A DNA stretch of 64,000 nucleotides from Aurantimicrobium minutum (GTDB lineage: Bacteria; Actinomycetota; Actinomycetes; Actinomycetales; Microbacteriaceae), in NCBI RefSeq assembly GCF_002355535.1, contig NZ_AP017457.1, positions 1,488,001 to 1,552,000 of the forward strand, given 5' to 3'. This document shows positions 33,984 to 42,115 of this stretch, one piece after another (the first letter of the stretch is position 1; each line of letters starts with the position of its first letter). The notes beneath the pieces are model-generated. The model was not told the origin of the DNA. It did no database searches and saw nothing but the letters and a program-made list of their open reading frames with translations. Position numbers and translations under genes: made by a program.

Positions 33984-35147
33984 ATGACTGAGATTGTTCT
34001 TTGTGATGCCACTGCACCGGAACAGGTGCAAGAACATTTAGCGCGCGCTCTGGCTGGCAGCGGACCTGCCGTCCTGGTTCGGGACCCTCGAGCATCCAGA
34101 CTTGTGGCTGCTAACGAGGAGACAATTACTCAGGCACCGGATGGCACTGCACTGCTCATCCAAACCTCGGGTACTTCTGGACAGCCAAAGACGGTTGCTC
34201 TCAGCGCAGCTGCGCTGCAAGCAAGTGCTCATGCAGCACACGAACGCTTGGGTGGACCAGGGCAATGGCTCCTCGCGTTACCGCTGACTTATATTGCTGG
34301 AGTTTCAGTACTTGTTCGTTCACAGTATTCAGGCACTGATCCTGTGTTTATGCCAGCAGGACCTTTCGATGCAAGAGCATTTCTTGATGCCATTGAACAG
34401 ATGACAGGACAGCGTCGCTACACAGCTCTTGTTCCTGTTCAACTTTCTCGGATTCTCGACGAGATCGACGAACACCCCGAGCGTGTAGAAACTGCACGGT
34501 CATTGTCTGCGATCTTGATTGGTGGCCAGGCGCTCGAGAGTGATCTGCGCGAAAGAGCAGAACAAGCAGGTCTCAACATTGTGACCACCTATGGCTCTAG
34601 TGAAACGGCTGGTGGCTGTGTCTACGACGGTGTTCCGCTTCCAGGAGTGACTATAGAGATTGATTCAGACACGGGCGAAATTCTCATTGCAGCACCGCAG
34701 TTGGCAACCGAGTATGTGGGTAATCCAGAGCGAACAGCACATGTATTCCTTAATCGGAATGGAACAAGATGGTACCGAACAGGTGATGCAGGGTCTTTTG
34801 TTGACGGGACTCTCACAGTGCTCGGGCGCCTTGACAGGGTCATCACCTCTGGGGGTTTGAAGATTGATCTCGATGCTGTCGAGGCCGTCGTTACAGGCAT
34901 CCAGGGCTGTTATTCCGCGGTAGTCGTTCATATTCCGGATTCGGAATGGGGACTACGCCCGGCCGTTGTTATCCCCGGCGACCCTGATGCTGGTGAGATT
35001 TCTGCAACGGTTTATGACGCCATCGTGGCAAAACTTGGTCGCGTCGCGGCACCCAAAGTTGTCTGTTTTATTCCAGAGGTTCCTCGGCTTAGTTCAGGCA
35101 AACCTGACATGGTTGCACTTTCCGAATATGCCTCAGCACAGAAGTAG
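33984..35147 (+). CDS. menE: o-Succinylbenzoate-CoA ligase
   Basis: A 387-residue ANL-superfamily ligase. The P-loop is LIQTSGTSGQPKTVALS; the A5-type motif is TTYGSSETAGGCVYDG, followed by YRTGDAGSFVDGTLTVLGRLDRVITSGG and a C-terminal SSGKPD lysine segment. The protein is shorter than the usual MenE (about 450-500 residues), a trait of the compact actinobacterial form. It activates the product of MenC for MenB. Two bases separate it from menB. Confidence 0.93.
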   Translation: MTEIVLCDATAPEQVQEHLARALAGSGPAVLVRDPRASRLVAANEETITQAPDGTALLIQTSGTSGQPKTVALSAAALQASAHAAHERLGGPGQWLLALPLTYIAGVSVLVRSQYSGTDPVFMPAGPFDARAFLDAIEQMTGQRRYTALVPVQLSRILDEIDEHPERVETARSLSAILIGGQALESDLRERAEQAGLNIVTTYGSSETAGGCVYDGVPLPGVTIEIDSDTGEILIAAPQLATEYVGNPERTAHVFLNRNGTRWYRTGDAGSFVDGTLTVLGRLDRVITSGGLKIDLDAVEAVVTGIQGCYSAVVVHIPDSEWGLRPAVVIPGDPDAGEISATVYDAIVAKLGRVAAPKVVCFIPEVPRLSSGKPDMVALSEYASAQK

Positions 35148-35156
35148 GCTCAAGGT

Positions 35157-36068
35157 ATGAGCACGTCTAAGAAGAAGTACCAGTCGCACAAGCCCAAACC
35201 GGCAACTGTGGGCGATTGGATTTCTGGTGCTCGTATTCGCACACTCCCTCTTGCTGTTGCCCCCGTTCTCATCGGGTCGGGCGCAGCATCTATTCTCGAC
35301 AAGTTCAACGCCCCGCTAGCTTTGCTGTGTCTTGTCGTTGCTCTTGCTTTGCAGATTGGTGTCAACTACTCCAACGACTATTCCGATGGCATTCGTGGCA
35401 CTGATGATTTTCGCGTGGGGCCTCCTCGACTGACAGGATCTGGAGCGGTTGCACCCAAGCGGGTTCTTGCAGTAGCTCTCGCATTCTTTGCTATCGCCGC
35501 AGCGGCCGGCTTGGCAATTGAGATCATGACCCAGCTGTGGTGGATTACGGCAATCGGTGTTCTTGCTCTTGCAGCTGCCTGGTTCTACACCGGCGGCAAA
35601 CGACCCTATGGATATGCCGGCTTAGGTGAAGTCATGGTGTTCATCTTCTTCGGTTTGGTCGCGACGATGGGAACAACCTATGTTCAGGCGGGCCTCGTTA
35701 ACGACGAAAGTATTTTTGGTGCCGTGGGAATCGGCTTCATTTCTTGTGCTGTTCTGGTCGTAAACAACATCCGGGATATCCCTACAGACACTCAAGCTGG
35801 CAAGAAGACACTCGCTGTTCGAATGGGTGCGCGAGCCTCAGCTGTCCTGTTTTGCGTGCTACTTCTTCTTCCCTTTGGAATCGTTACCTATTTAGGTTTG
35901 TTCTATCCCACAGTGCAGTTGACCTACTTCGCACTGCTGGCAGCACTTCCTGCATGCCTGATCACCGTCACATCCAAGTCGGCACAGGAATACATCCTCG
36001 CCCTCAAACTTTCGAGCTTGACTGGGCTGCTTTACGGCTTAGGCCTTGCCTTTGCCTTCTTCAGCTAG
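35157..36068 (+). CDS. menA: 1,4-Dihydroxy-2-naphthoate polyprenyltransferase
   Basis: A 303-residue UbiA-family membrane enzyme that attaches the prenyl tail to DHNA. About eight or nine helices are seen. The first aspartate-rich motif is NYSNDYSDGIRGTDDF, and the second is NNIRDIPTDTQAGKKTLAVRMG. TLPLAVAPVLIGSG near the N-terminus is typical. The tail donor is probably made by the polyprenyl synthase at 40.4 kb. Its end overlaps the convergent DUF4229 gene by 30 bases. Confidence 0.94.
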   Translation: MSTSKKKYQSHKPKPATVGDWISGARIRTLPLAVAPVLIGSGAASILDKFNAPLALLCLVVALALQIGVNYSNDYSDGIRGTDDFRVGPPRLTGSGAVAPKRVLAVALAFFAIAAAAGLAIEIMTQLWWITAIGVLALAAAWFYTGGKRPYGYAGLGEVMVFIFFGLVATMGTTYVQAGLVNDESIFGAVGIGFISCAVLVVNNIRDIPTDTQAGKKTLAVRMGARASAVLFCVLLLLPFGIVTYLGLFYPTVQLTYFALLAALPACLITVTSKSAQEYILALKLSSLTGLLYGLGLAFAFFS

Positions 36069-36329
36069 CAGGTTCTCTACCTCAGCGTCTTCAGCTTCAG
36101 CGTCTTTATCTGCTTTTGCAGCTGCTTTAGCTGCGCGCTTTTCATACATTGTTGTTGAGAGGGCATTGCGACGGTTTGCAAAGAAAATGTAGGAAATGCA
36201 GAAACCGATAATTGCGGACAGCAGAGCTGCAAGCCAGGGAGTGATGCCCAACCACAACGTGATGACCAGTGGAACAGCAAAAGCAGCCAAGCGAATGAGG
36301 CTGAACCAGAGCCATTGAGTCTTTTTCAC
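36039..36329 (-). CDS. DUF4229 membrane protein
   Basis: A 96-residue protein with two membrane segments (about 10-28 and 34-52) and a long, charged Ala/Lys/Glu-rich C-terminal tail. It matches DUF4229, found in actinobacteria next to menaquinone genes (PLVITLWLGITPWLAALLSAIIGF region). Function unknown; location in the men cluster hints at a role near quinone synthesis or the membrane. It overlaps the end of menA. Confidence 0.82.
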   Translation of the reverse strand: MKKTQWLWFSLIRLAAFAVPLVITLWLGITPWLAALLSAIIGFCISYIFFANRRNALSTTMYEKRAAKAAAKADKDAEAEDAEVENLLAEEGKGKA

Positions 36330-36392
36330 GTATTCAGTCTAAATGTCACAGGCTGTGTGCGAGCTCAGAGCCTGCCTAGACTTAGATACATC

Positions 36393-36677
36393 ATGACTCG
36401 GTTATTCATTATCGGTATCGCTATTGCAATCGCACTCACCGTTTTTGCTTTGGTGGATGTGATTTTCATAGATCGATTCCGTGTGCGCGGAGTTCCCAAG
36501 GGCTTGTGGATAGTTGTTGTCATTGTGATTCCTGTCGTGGGACCTATCCTGTGGTTCACCGTGGGCCGAGGGCCCAAAGGCAAGGGCCCTCGTGGAACTA
36601 TCGCTCCAGACGATGACCCAGACTTCCTTCGTGGCCTGAATTTCCCTCCAAAAGATCCACCCGGCGGCACGTCGTGA
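36393..36677 (+). CDS. PLDc_N-domain membrane protein
   Basis: A 94-residue protein with two membrane segments (about 4-25 and 40-62) and a Gly/Pro/Lys-rich cytosolic tail. It matches the PLDc_N (PF13396) pattern, with GLWIVVVIVIPVVGPILWFTVGRG. ATG 36393 is preferred over an earlier frame to 36315. It overlaps menD by four bases (ATG/GTG-TGA junction), so it is translated together with menD. The role is unknown. Confidence 0.8.
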   Translation: MTRLFIIGIAIAIALTVFALVDVIFIDRFRVRGVPKGLWIVVVIVIPVVGPILWFTVGRGPKGKGPRGTIAPDDDPDFLRGLNFPPKDPPGGTS

Positions 36678-38368
36678 CAAAGGCGGCGCCTGCTTCAGTC
36701 TTTGCTGCTGAATTTGTGCCCTCTCTGATTGAGTTGGGAGTCCAACACATAGTGCTTGCTCCGGGTTCACGTTCTCAAGCAGTAGCTCTCGTGGCTGCCG
36801 AACTTGAGCGTCGTGGCGATGTGAAATTGCACGTACGCATTGATGAACGTGTAGCTGGGTTCGTTGCTTTAGGAATTGGGGTTGAAACTTCAGCTCCAGC
36901 AGTAGTCATCACCACCTCGGGCTCTGCTGTAGCAAATCTGCATCCGGCAGTTCTAGAAGCACACCATGCTGGTGTTCCCATGATTGTTGTCACTGCTGAC
37001 CGTCCAGAAGAGTTGCGTGAGATTGGCAGTAACCAAACAACACATCAACACGACATTTTTGGACCTGCTGTTCGCTTCAGCATGGATGAGCCTGCTCCAG
37101 TTCCTGGAGCGACTGTCGTCCGTCGCGCACACGAGCTTGCCGAACAGGCCTGGCGAGTAGCAACAAATCCTTATGCCCCAGGCCCTGTTCACCTCAATCT
37201 TGCTTTCCGTGAGCCACTGTCCTCGCCGATTGATATTCGCCCAATAGGTCATCACACCAGCAATGCACTTATCAACCCTGAGCCAGCAATCACGGTTCTG
37301 CTGAACCGAGGCCCCCGCACCATTGTGATTGCGGGAGCTGATGCAGGCCCTCGTGCTGAAGAAGTTGCCCATGAGGGTGGGTGGCCGCTCATTGCTGAGG
37401 TAACAAGTGGGGCTCGATATGGCAGGAATCTTGTTCCTGCTTATCGCCAACTCTTATCAATGCCAGAACTCACCTCGCAGATTGAACGAATTATCGTTTT
37501 TGGACACCCCACGCTCAGTCGGGAAGTTCCGGCAATCATTGCTGACTCCACAACAGGGATTGAAACGATTGTTGTGAGGGGCCAAGCTCCTGAAGGATAT
37601 AACCCCGGTCTCAACGTTGCAGCATTCGTCAACGACGTTGAGGTTGAACCTGGTGAGATTGATCAGAAATGGCTCAGCCTGTGGATTCACACCGGCCGGG
37701 AAGTCTTTGCTGAAATCGAAACGAACAGCATTGATGCTGCGTTGGCAACCGCTCCCAATATCTCTGCGTCACGTTCCGAGAGCATTGAGGATAAGAAAGC
37801 ATTCCTCAAAGCTGAAGTCGCTGCATCACGAGTTCCCCTCAACCGAGAACTTCTTGTTGATGCAGTCTGGCGAGCAACGTGGCCTCACGACCGTTTGGTC
37901 TTTGGTGCCTCACGTCTGATTCGTGTTGCCGATAAATTCGTTGGCGGGAAGAAGATCACCGTTCACGCTAACCGTGGTCTTGCCGGCATCGACGGCAACA
38001 TCGGAACAGGCATCGGTATTGCTTTAGCTGCCGAAGGCGCGTTGACAAGGATTGTGGTCGGGGACCTCGCGGCACTTCATGATGCCAGCTCTCTACTTTT
38101 TGGTCAGCACGAGACCCGACCTCGTGTTCAAGTCATCATTGGAAACGACGGCGGGGGAACAATCTTCGATGCTCTAGAAGTGGGACAGACAGCGCCAGCT
38201 GAAAGCATGGATCGAGTTTTCCTCACCCCGCAAGAAGTCGATTTCCATGCGCTAGCTGCCGCATACGGCTGGAGCTTCACGAAAGTAACAACTGTGAGTG
38301 AGTTTGAACGCGCTCTGACTGCGGCAGGCGAAGGGCCAGAGATTATTGAAGTGGCGCTTGCCCGCTAG
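36674..38368 (+). CDS. menD: 2-Succinyl-5-enolpyruvyl-6-hydroxy-3-cyclohexene-1-carboxylate synthase
   Basis: A 564-residue thiamine-diphosphate enzyme that joins isochorismate and 2-oxoglutarate, the first committed step to menaquinone. The N-terminus has VQHIVLAPGSRSQAVAL, the ThDP-activating Glu is in RIDERVAGFVALG, and NRGLAGIDGNIGTGIG and the GNDGGGTIFD motif bind ThDP-Mg. GTG 36674 overlaps the PLDc_N stop. It ends in a four-base interlocked stop with menF. Confidence 0.94.
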   Translation: MTKAAPASVFAAEFVPSLIELGVQHIVLAPGSRSQAVALVAAELERRGDVKLHVRIDERVAGFVALGIGVETSAPAVVITTSGSAVANLHPAVLEAHHAGVPMIVVTADRPEELREIGSNQTTHQHDIFGPAVRFSMDEPAPVPGATVVRRAHELAEQAWRVATNPYAPGPVHLNLAFREPLSSPIDIRPIGHHTSNALINPEPAITVLLNRGPRTIVIAGADAGPRAEEVAHEGGWPLIAEVTSGARYGRNLVPAYRQLLSMPELTSQIERIIVFGHPTLSREVPAIIADSTTGIETIVVRGQAPEGYNPGLNVAAFVNDVEVEPGEIDQKWLSLWIHTGREVFAEIETNSIDAALATAPNISASRSESIEDKKAFLKAEVAASRVPLNRELLVDAVWRATWPHDRLVFGASRLIRVADKFVGGKKITVHANRGLAGIDGNIGTGIGIALAAEGALTRIVVGDLAALHDASSLLFGQHETRPRVQVIIGNDGGGTIFDALEVGQTAPAESMDRVFLTPQEVDFHALAAAYGWSFTKVTTVSEFERALTAAGEGPEIIEVALAR

Positions 38369-39639
38369 CTAAAGGCGTCAACAATGGGGCGGAATTTCAT
38401 TTCTGTCTCGACTAATTCCTTTTCTGGAATGGAATCAGAAACTATTCCACATCCGGCATATGCCGTGATGGTATCCGCGGAAACTTGGGCACACCGCAGT
38501 GCGATCGCCCATTCGCCATCGCCATTTGCACCAACCCAGCCCACTGGACCGGCATACCTGCCGCGATCAAATGGTTCTAAGTCATCAATCACGGTGACCG
38601 CTACCGCGGTGGGGGTTCCTGCGACAGCTGCGGTCGGGTGCAGGGCATCCACCAAATCCAAAGATGATGATCCTGTAGAGAGTGTTCCGGCAATATCTGT
38701 TGCCAAATGCCAGACATTAGGCAACTTCAAAGTGAAGGGTGATTCGCTCACCGTTAGTGTGCCCGTGAAAGGTGCAAGAGCATCTAAAACAGAACGGGTG
38801 GCAAAGCCATGTTCGTCGAGATCTTTGTGGCTCGATGCTAAAGCGGCAGCACTCTCAAGATCAGAGTTCGCGTCGCTTCCACGACGTGCTGTTCCAGCCA
38901 ATACACGTGCCTGGACTTTGTTGCCGTGCACACTGACCAAAGTCTCGGGGCTTGAGCCCAGTAGTCCATCAACGCTGAACGTCCAACAGTCGGGGTAGCT
39001 TTCCGCTAAACGTTTGAGAGGAAAACGAAGATCGGAGTTCTCAGAAAGACTTCCCTGGAGATCGCGAGAGAGAACAACCTTGTCAACCTCACCAGTGTTG
39101 ATGCGTTCCACAGCACGACTGACAGAAGAAAGGAAGCCGGCTTCTGTCTGGGCACCCTCACTCAAAGTGACATGAGGAGTAGATCCAGTCTTTCCAGATG
39201 CGGAAATGAGTTCCTCAAGTAGGCTCTGAGCTTTCTCCGGACTGAGAGGTGATGCAGATTCTGATGCTGGGTGAATTCGAGTAAGCCACGAGGTTCCACC
39301 GCGACGACCAACAATCAGTCGAGGAATGATGAGAACGCTGGGAATGGCAGATGTGTATCGGAACCCAAAAGTGCCAAAAGCCATTAAGCCCGTGCCAGGA
39401 AGGTCTACTTGATCAGTGACCTCAGCGGAGGAGGCAATTTCTTTCCAGGCAGCGGCTGCTTCCCTAAAACGATCGTTGCCACTGAAGTGACGTGTGATGA
39501 GAGGCTCGTGGCCAACCATGCCCTCATTGCGTCTCCACCACAGAAGAGGAGACGACGGGGCGAGCAAATCCAGCAACTCTGGAACCTGCTCTAAGGGCAC
39601 CGTTTCTACAACGAGGCCGCCTTGTGTATTCACACTCAC
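38365..39639 (-). CDS. menF: Isochorismate synthase
   Basis: A 424-residue chorismate-binding enzyme. Its C-terminal catalytic domain (about 170-420) shows the DKVVLSRDL segment, SPETLVSVHGNKVQARVLAGTARRG, the FATRSVLDAL stretch, LHPTAAVAGTP and RGRYAGPVGWVGANGDGEWAIALR. The product is isochorismate for MenD. The start is GTG 39639 with TAGGCT seven bases upstream. It is divergent from menG with only 36 bases between. It converges with menD. Confidence 0.93.
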   Translation of the reverse strand: MSVNTQGGLVVETVPLEQVPELLDLLAPSSPLLWWRRNEGMVGHEPLITRHFSGNDRFREAAAAWKEIASSAEVTDQVDLPGTGLMAFGTFGFRYTSAIPSVLIIPRLIVGRRGGTSWLTRIHPASESASPLSPEKAQSLLEELISASGKTGSTPHVTLSEGAQTEAGFLSSVSRAVERINTGEVDKVVLSRDLQGSLSENSDLRFPLKRLAESYPDCWTFSVDGLLGSSPETLVSVHGNKVQARVLAGTARRGSDANSDLESAAALASSHKDLDEHGFATRSVLDALAPFTGTLTVSESPFTLKLPNVWHLATDIAGTLSTGSSSLDLVDALHPTAAVAGTPTAVAVTVIDDLEPFDRGRYAGPVGWVGANGDGEWAIALRCAQVSADTITAYAGCGIVSDSIPEKELVETEMKFRPIVDAFS

Positions 39640-39646
39640 TCGAGAC

Positions 39647-39652
39647 AGCCTA
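39647..39652 (-). promoter_or_regulatory. -10 box for menF (near-leaderless)
   Basis: On the minus strand TAGGCT ends seven bases before GTG 39639; it is only 11 bases from the menG -10 box. Confidence 0.55.
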
Positions 39653-39663
39653 CGCCTGCGCCG

Positions 39664-39669
39664 TAGACT
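39664..39669 (+). promoter_or_regulatory. -10 box for menG (leaderless)
   Basis: TAGACT ends six bases before GTG 39676; the expected -35 region falls at the menF start. Confidence 0.55.
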
Positions 39670-39675
39670 TCTCTT

Positions 39676-40383
39676 GTGACTACTGCTGACCTATCGAAAA
39701 AGCCCGAGGACGTCTCTGCCATGTTTGACGACGTAGCCGCCGGCTACGACGTCACAAACAGTTTGCTCTCGGCGGGTAATGCAACCCTGTGGCGAATCTC
39801 CACGACCCGCGCTGTCAACCCTCAGCCATCTGAGCGGGTATTGGACCTAGCGGCTGGAACGGGCACAAGTTCCGCGGCGTTGGCCAAGTCTGGTGCGCAT
39901 GTGGTGGCTGCTGATTTCTCTCCCGGGATGATCGAAGTAGGTCGCAAGAAGCATGGCAAGAATCCACTCATCGAGTTCGTTCAAGCAGATGCGACTGCAC
40001 TTCCTTTTGAAGACAACAGCTTTGATGCAGTGACAATGTCTTTCGGTCTCCGGAATGTTGTTCAGCCGAAGAAAGCACTAGCGGAGCTCTACCGAGTGAC
40101 CAAACCAGGTGGACGCATTGTTATATGCGAGTTCTCTACCCCACCAGCTGCACCCATTCGTGCGAGTTACAACTTTTACCTGCGCAAGGTCATGCCATTG
40201 GTAGCAAAAGTTTCCAGTTCCAACACTGAGGCCTACACCTACTTGGCAGACTCCATCGAGGATTGGCCTAACCAATCCACTCTTGCCAGCTGGATTCGTG
40301 AAGCAGGTTTTGAGAAAGTTGCCTACCGCAATCTCACCGCCGGAGTCGTTGCTCTTCACCGCGGAATCAAACCAGTTTCATAG
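39676..40383 (+). CDS. menG: Demethylmenaquinone methyltransferase
   Basis: A 235-residue UbiE/MenG SAM methyltransferase for the last step of menaquinone synthesis. The UbiE signature opens VSAMFDDVAAGYDVTNSLLSAG, the SAM motif is LDLAAGTGTSSAAL, and VTMSFGLRNVVQPKKALAELYRVTKPGGR carries the family motif. It is 19 bases upstream of the polyprenyl synthase on the same strand. Confidence 0.95.
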   Translation: MTTADLSKKPEDVSAMFDDVAAGYDVTNSLLSAGNATLWRISTTRAVNPQPSERVLDLAAGTGTSSAALAKSGAHVVAADFSPGMIEVGRKKHGKNPLIEFVQADATALPFEDNSFDAVTMSFGLRNVVQPKKALAELYRVTKPGGRIVICEFSTPPAAPIRASYNFYLRKVMPLVAKVSSSNTEAYTYLADSIEDWPNQSTLASWIREAGFEKVAYRNLTAGVVALHRGIKPVS

Positions 40384-40390
40384 TGAGGAC

Positions 40391-40396
40391 TAGGCT
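40391..40396 (+). promoter_or_regulatory. -10 box for polyprenyl synthase gene (leaderless)
   Basis: TAGGCT ends six bases before GTG 40403. Confidence 0.6.
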
Positions 40397-40402
40397 GAAC
40401 GG

Positions 40403-41455
40403 GTGAGTACGAGCGTGAGTGGTGTAGCAGGACGACTTTCCCTGCGTCAACGACTTTTCGCCAGTCCAGAAACTAAACAGCTCGCGGACACCATCGACGC
40501 TGGTTTGGCCTTAATCGAAGAAGGTCTCAGCACAGAACTTCATTTTGCCGATGCGCTCGCCGATGTGTCAGGCCGTTACCTTTACGGGGCCGGAGGCAAG
40601 CGCGTTCGCCCCATGCTGACGCTGCTCACTGCACAGCTGGGCAATGGTGCAACCCCTGAAGTTGTTACGGCATCGCAAGCAATCGAAATCACCCACTTGG
40701 CTTCGTTGTATCACGATGACGTTATGGACGAAGCTCCGCTTCGTCGTGGTGTTCCCAGTGCACATGAGGTGTGGGGAAACTCGGTAGCTATCCTCACCGG
40801 AGATCTTCTCTTCTCCAGAGCCAGCACGCTGATGACGCGCCTGGGTGAGAAGGCAATGCTTCTTCAGGCAGAAACCTTCGAACGGTTGTGCCTGGGTCAA
40901 CTCCATGAAACCGTCGGCCCCCGTCCAGATGAAGACCCTGTCTCTCACTACATCCAAGTCTTGGCGGATAAGACGGGATCTCTTATTTCCGCTGCTGCCC
41001 GTTGCGGCATTGTTTACTCCGGAGCACCTCGCGAATTTGAGGAGCCCATGGTGGAGTTTGGTGAAAAAATCGGCGTCGCCTTCCAGCTCGCTGATGACGT
41101 CCTGGACCTGTCTCCCGAATCTGCAGCTACCGGTAAAAAAGCTGGAACTGATTTGCGCGCAGGCGTTCCCACACTGCCCACTTTGCTGCTTGAGAAGCAG
41201 GGACTCACAGACCCTGCGGCAGCCGCACTGTTGGCCCGTATTCGCGATGATGCCGATGAAGAATCTGCCGAGGCAGATGCTGACCTCCAGCTAGCTATCG
41301 CTGAGCTGTATGCGCACCCAGTTACCCAAGCCACGCGTGAAGAAGCTCGCCGTTGGGCACACGAAGCTGTTGCTGCGCTTGAGCCACTGCCTGCAGGTCC
41401 GGTGAAAACTGCACTCTCGGCTTTTGCTGAACACGTCGTTTCCCGCTCTGCCTAA
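40403..41455 (+). CDS. Polyprenyl diphosphate synthase (menaquinone side chain)
   Basis: A 350-residue trans-prenyltransferase. The first aspartate-rich motif is LYHDDVMDEAPLRRG and the second is FQLADDVLDLS, with the GGKRVRPMLTLL segment that binds isopentenyl diphosphate. It would extend the chain for the MenA tail (length not deducible). It lies just downstream of menG, which supports the assignment. A separate promoter box suggests extra expression. Confidence 0.92.
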   Translation: MSTSVSGVAGRLSLRQRLFASPETKQLADTIDAGLALIEEGLSTELHFADALADVSGRYLYGAGGKRVRPMLTLLTAQLGNGATPEVVTASQAIEITHLASLYHDDVMDEAPLRRGVPSAHEVWGNSVAILTGDLLFSRASTLMTRLGEKAMLLQAETFERLCLGQLHETVGPRPDEDPVSHYIQVLADKTGSLISAAARCGIVYSGAPREFEEPMVEFGEKIGVAFQLADDVLDLSPESAATGKKAGTDLRAGVPTLPTLLLEKQGLTDPAAAALLARIRDDADEESAEADADLQLAIAELYAHPVTQATREEARRWAHEAVAALEPLPAGPVKTALSAFAEHVVSRSA

Positions 41456-41460
41456 CCGCC

Positions 41461-41820
41461 ATGGCTAAACCCCGTGTTGATGCGGCCGAAGGTCAACAGG
41501 CTGTTCATGCTGTTGTGGGCGGTTCATCGCAGCGCAACGATGTTGCTACTGCGGTGAGATATCTGCTTCAGCTGGTCACAGACCGCGCACCTGGCCATAC
41601 TGTTGAACTTCGTGTTCCCCCTTTTGGAGCCATCCAGTGCGTGGAAGGCCCAGAACATACTCGGGGAACACCCCCGAATGTGGTGGAGATGGATCCTGCT
41701 ACCTGGATTGCGATAGCCACGGGCCAACAAACCTGGAGTGAAGCCTATGACCAGGGCAAGATCAGCGCATCAGGCGTTCGCAGTGATGTGAGCTACCTCT
41801 TTCCACTGGCACAATGGTGA
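41461..41820 (+). CDS. Bacterial SCP ortholog (sterol carrier family protein)
   Basis: A 119-residue cytosolic protein matching the SCP_3 family: an N-terminal helix with AVRYLLQLVTDRAPGHTVELRVPPFGAIQCVEGP, then TPPNVVEMDPATWIAIATGQQTW and the C-terminal GVRSDVSYLFPL. In actinobacteria, including mycobacteria, a gene of this type stands next to purF. Function unknown. It follows the polyprenyl synthase by five bases. Confidence 0.85.
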   Translation: MAKPRVDAAEGQQAVHAVVGGSSQRNDVATAVRYLLQLVTDRAPGHTVELRVPPFGAIQCVEGPEHTRGTPPNVVEMDPATWIAIATGQQTWSEAYDQGKISASGVRSDVSYLFPLAQW

Positions 41821-41821
41821 C

Positions 41822-42115
41822 ATGAGCGAAAAAGAAACAGTCACCACTGAGCAGGTCGTTGTTCGACGTTCTCCCAAGTTTTTGACATTTATGGTCGTAG
41901 GAATCATTTTCGGCATCATTGCCGCGTTGATTCTGACCTTTGCGTTCCCGAATAACAGTGAGTTCACACTCACCCAGATCTTTGGCTTCATGATGCTCAT
42001 CACGGGAACCATCGGTGGAACACTCGGGCTTATCTTTGCCCTCATAGCGGATCGCTATTACTCGCGGCACGTTAAGACAGTTACGGCGCAGAAGACCGAA
42101 GTCACCTCGGACTAA
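41822..42115 (+). CDS. Small two-helix membrane protein
   Basis: A 97-residue protein with two membrane segments (about 20-42 and 54-76) and polar ends. It is one base from the SCP gene stop, so it is likely co-transcribed. Its stop abuts the purF stop. No family with a known function was recognised; small proteins of this type are common in Microbacteriaceae next to purF. Confidence 0.7.
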   Translation: MSEKETVTTEQVVVRRSPKFLTFMVVGIIFGIIAALILTFAFPNNSEFTLTQIFGFMMLITGTIGGTLGLIFALIADRYYSRHVKTVTAQKTEVTSD

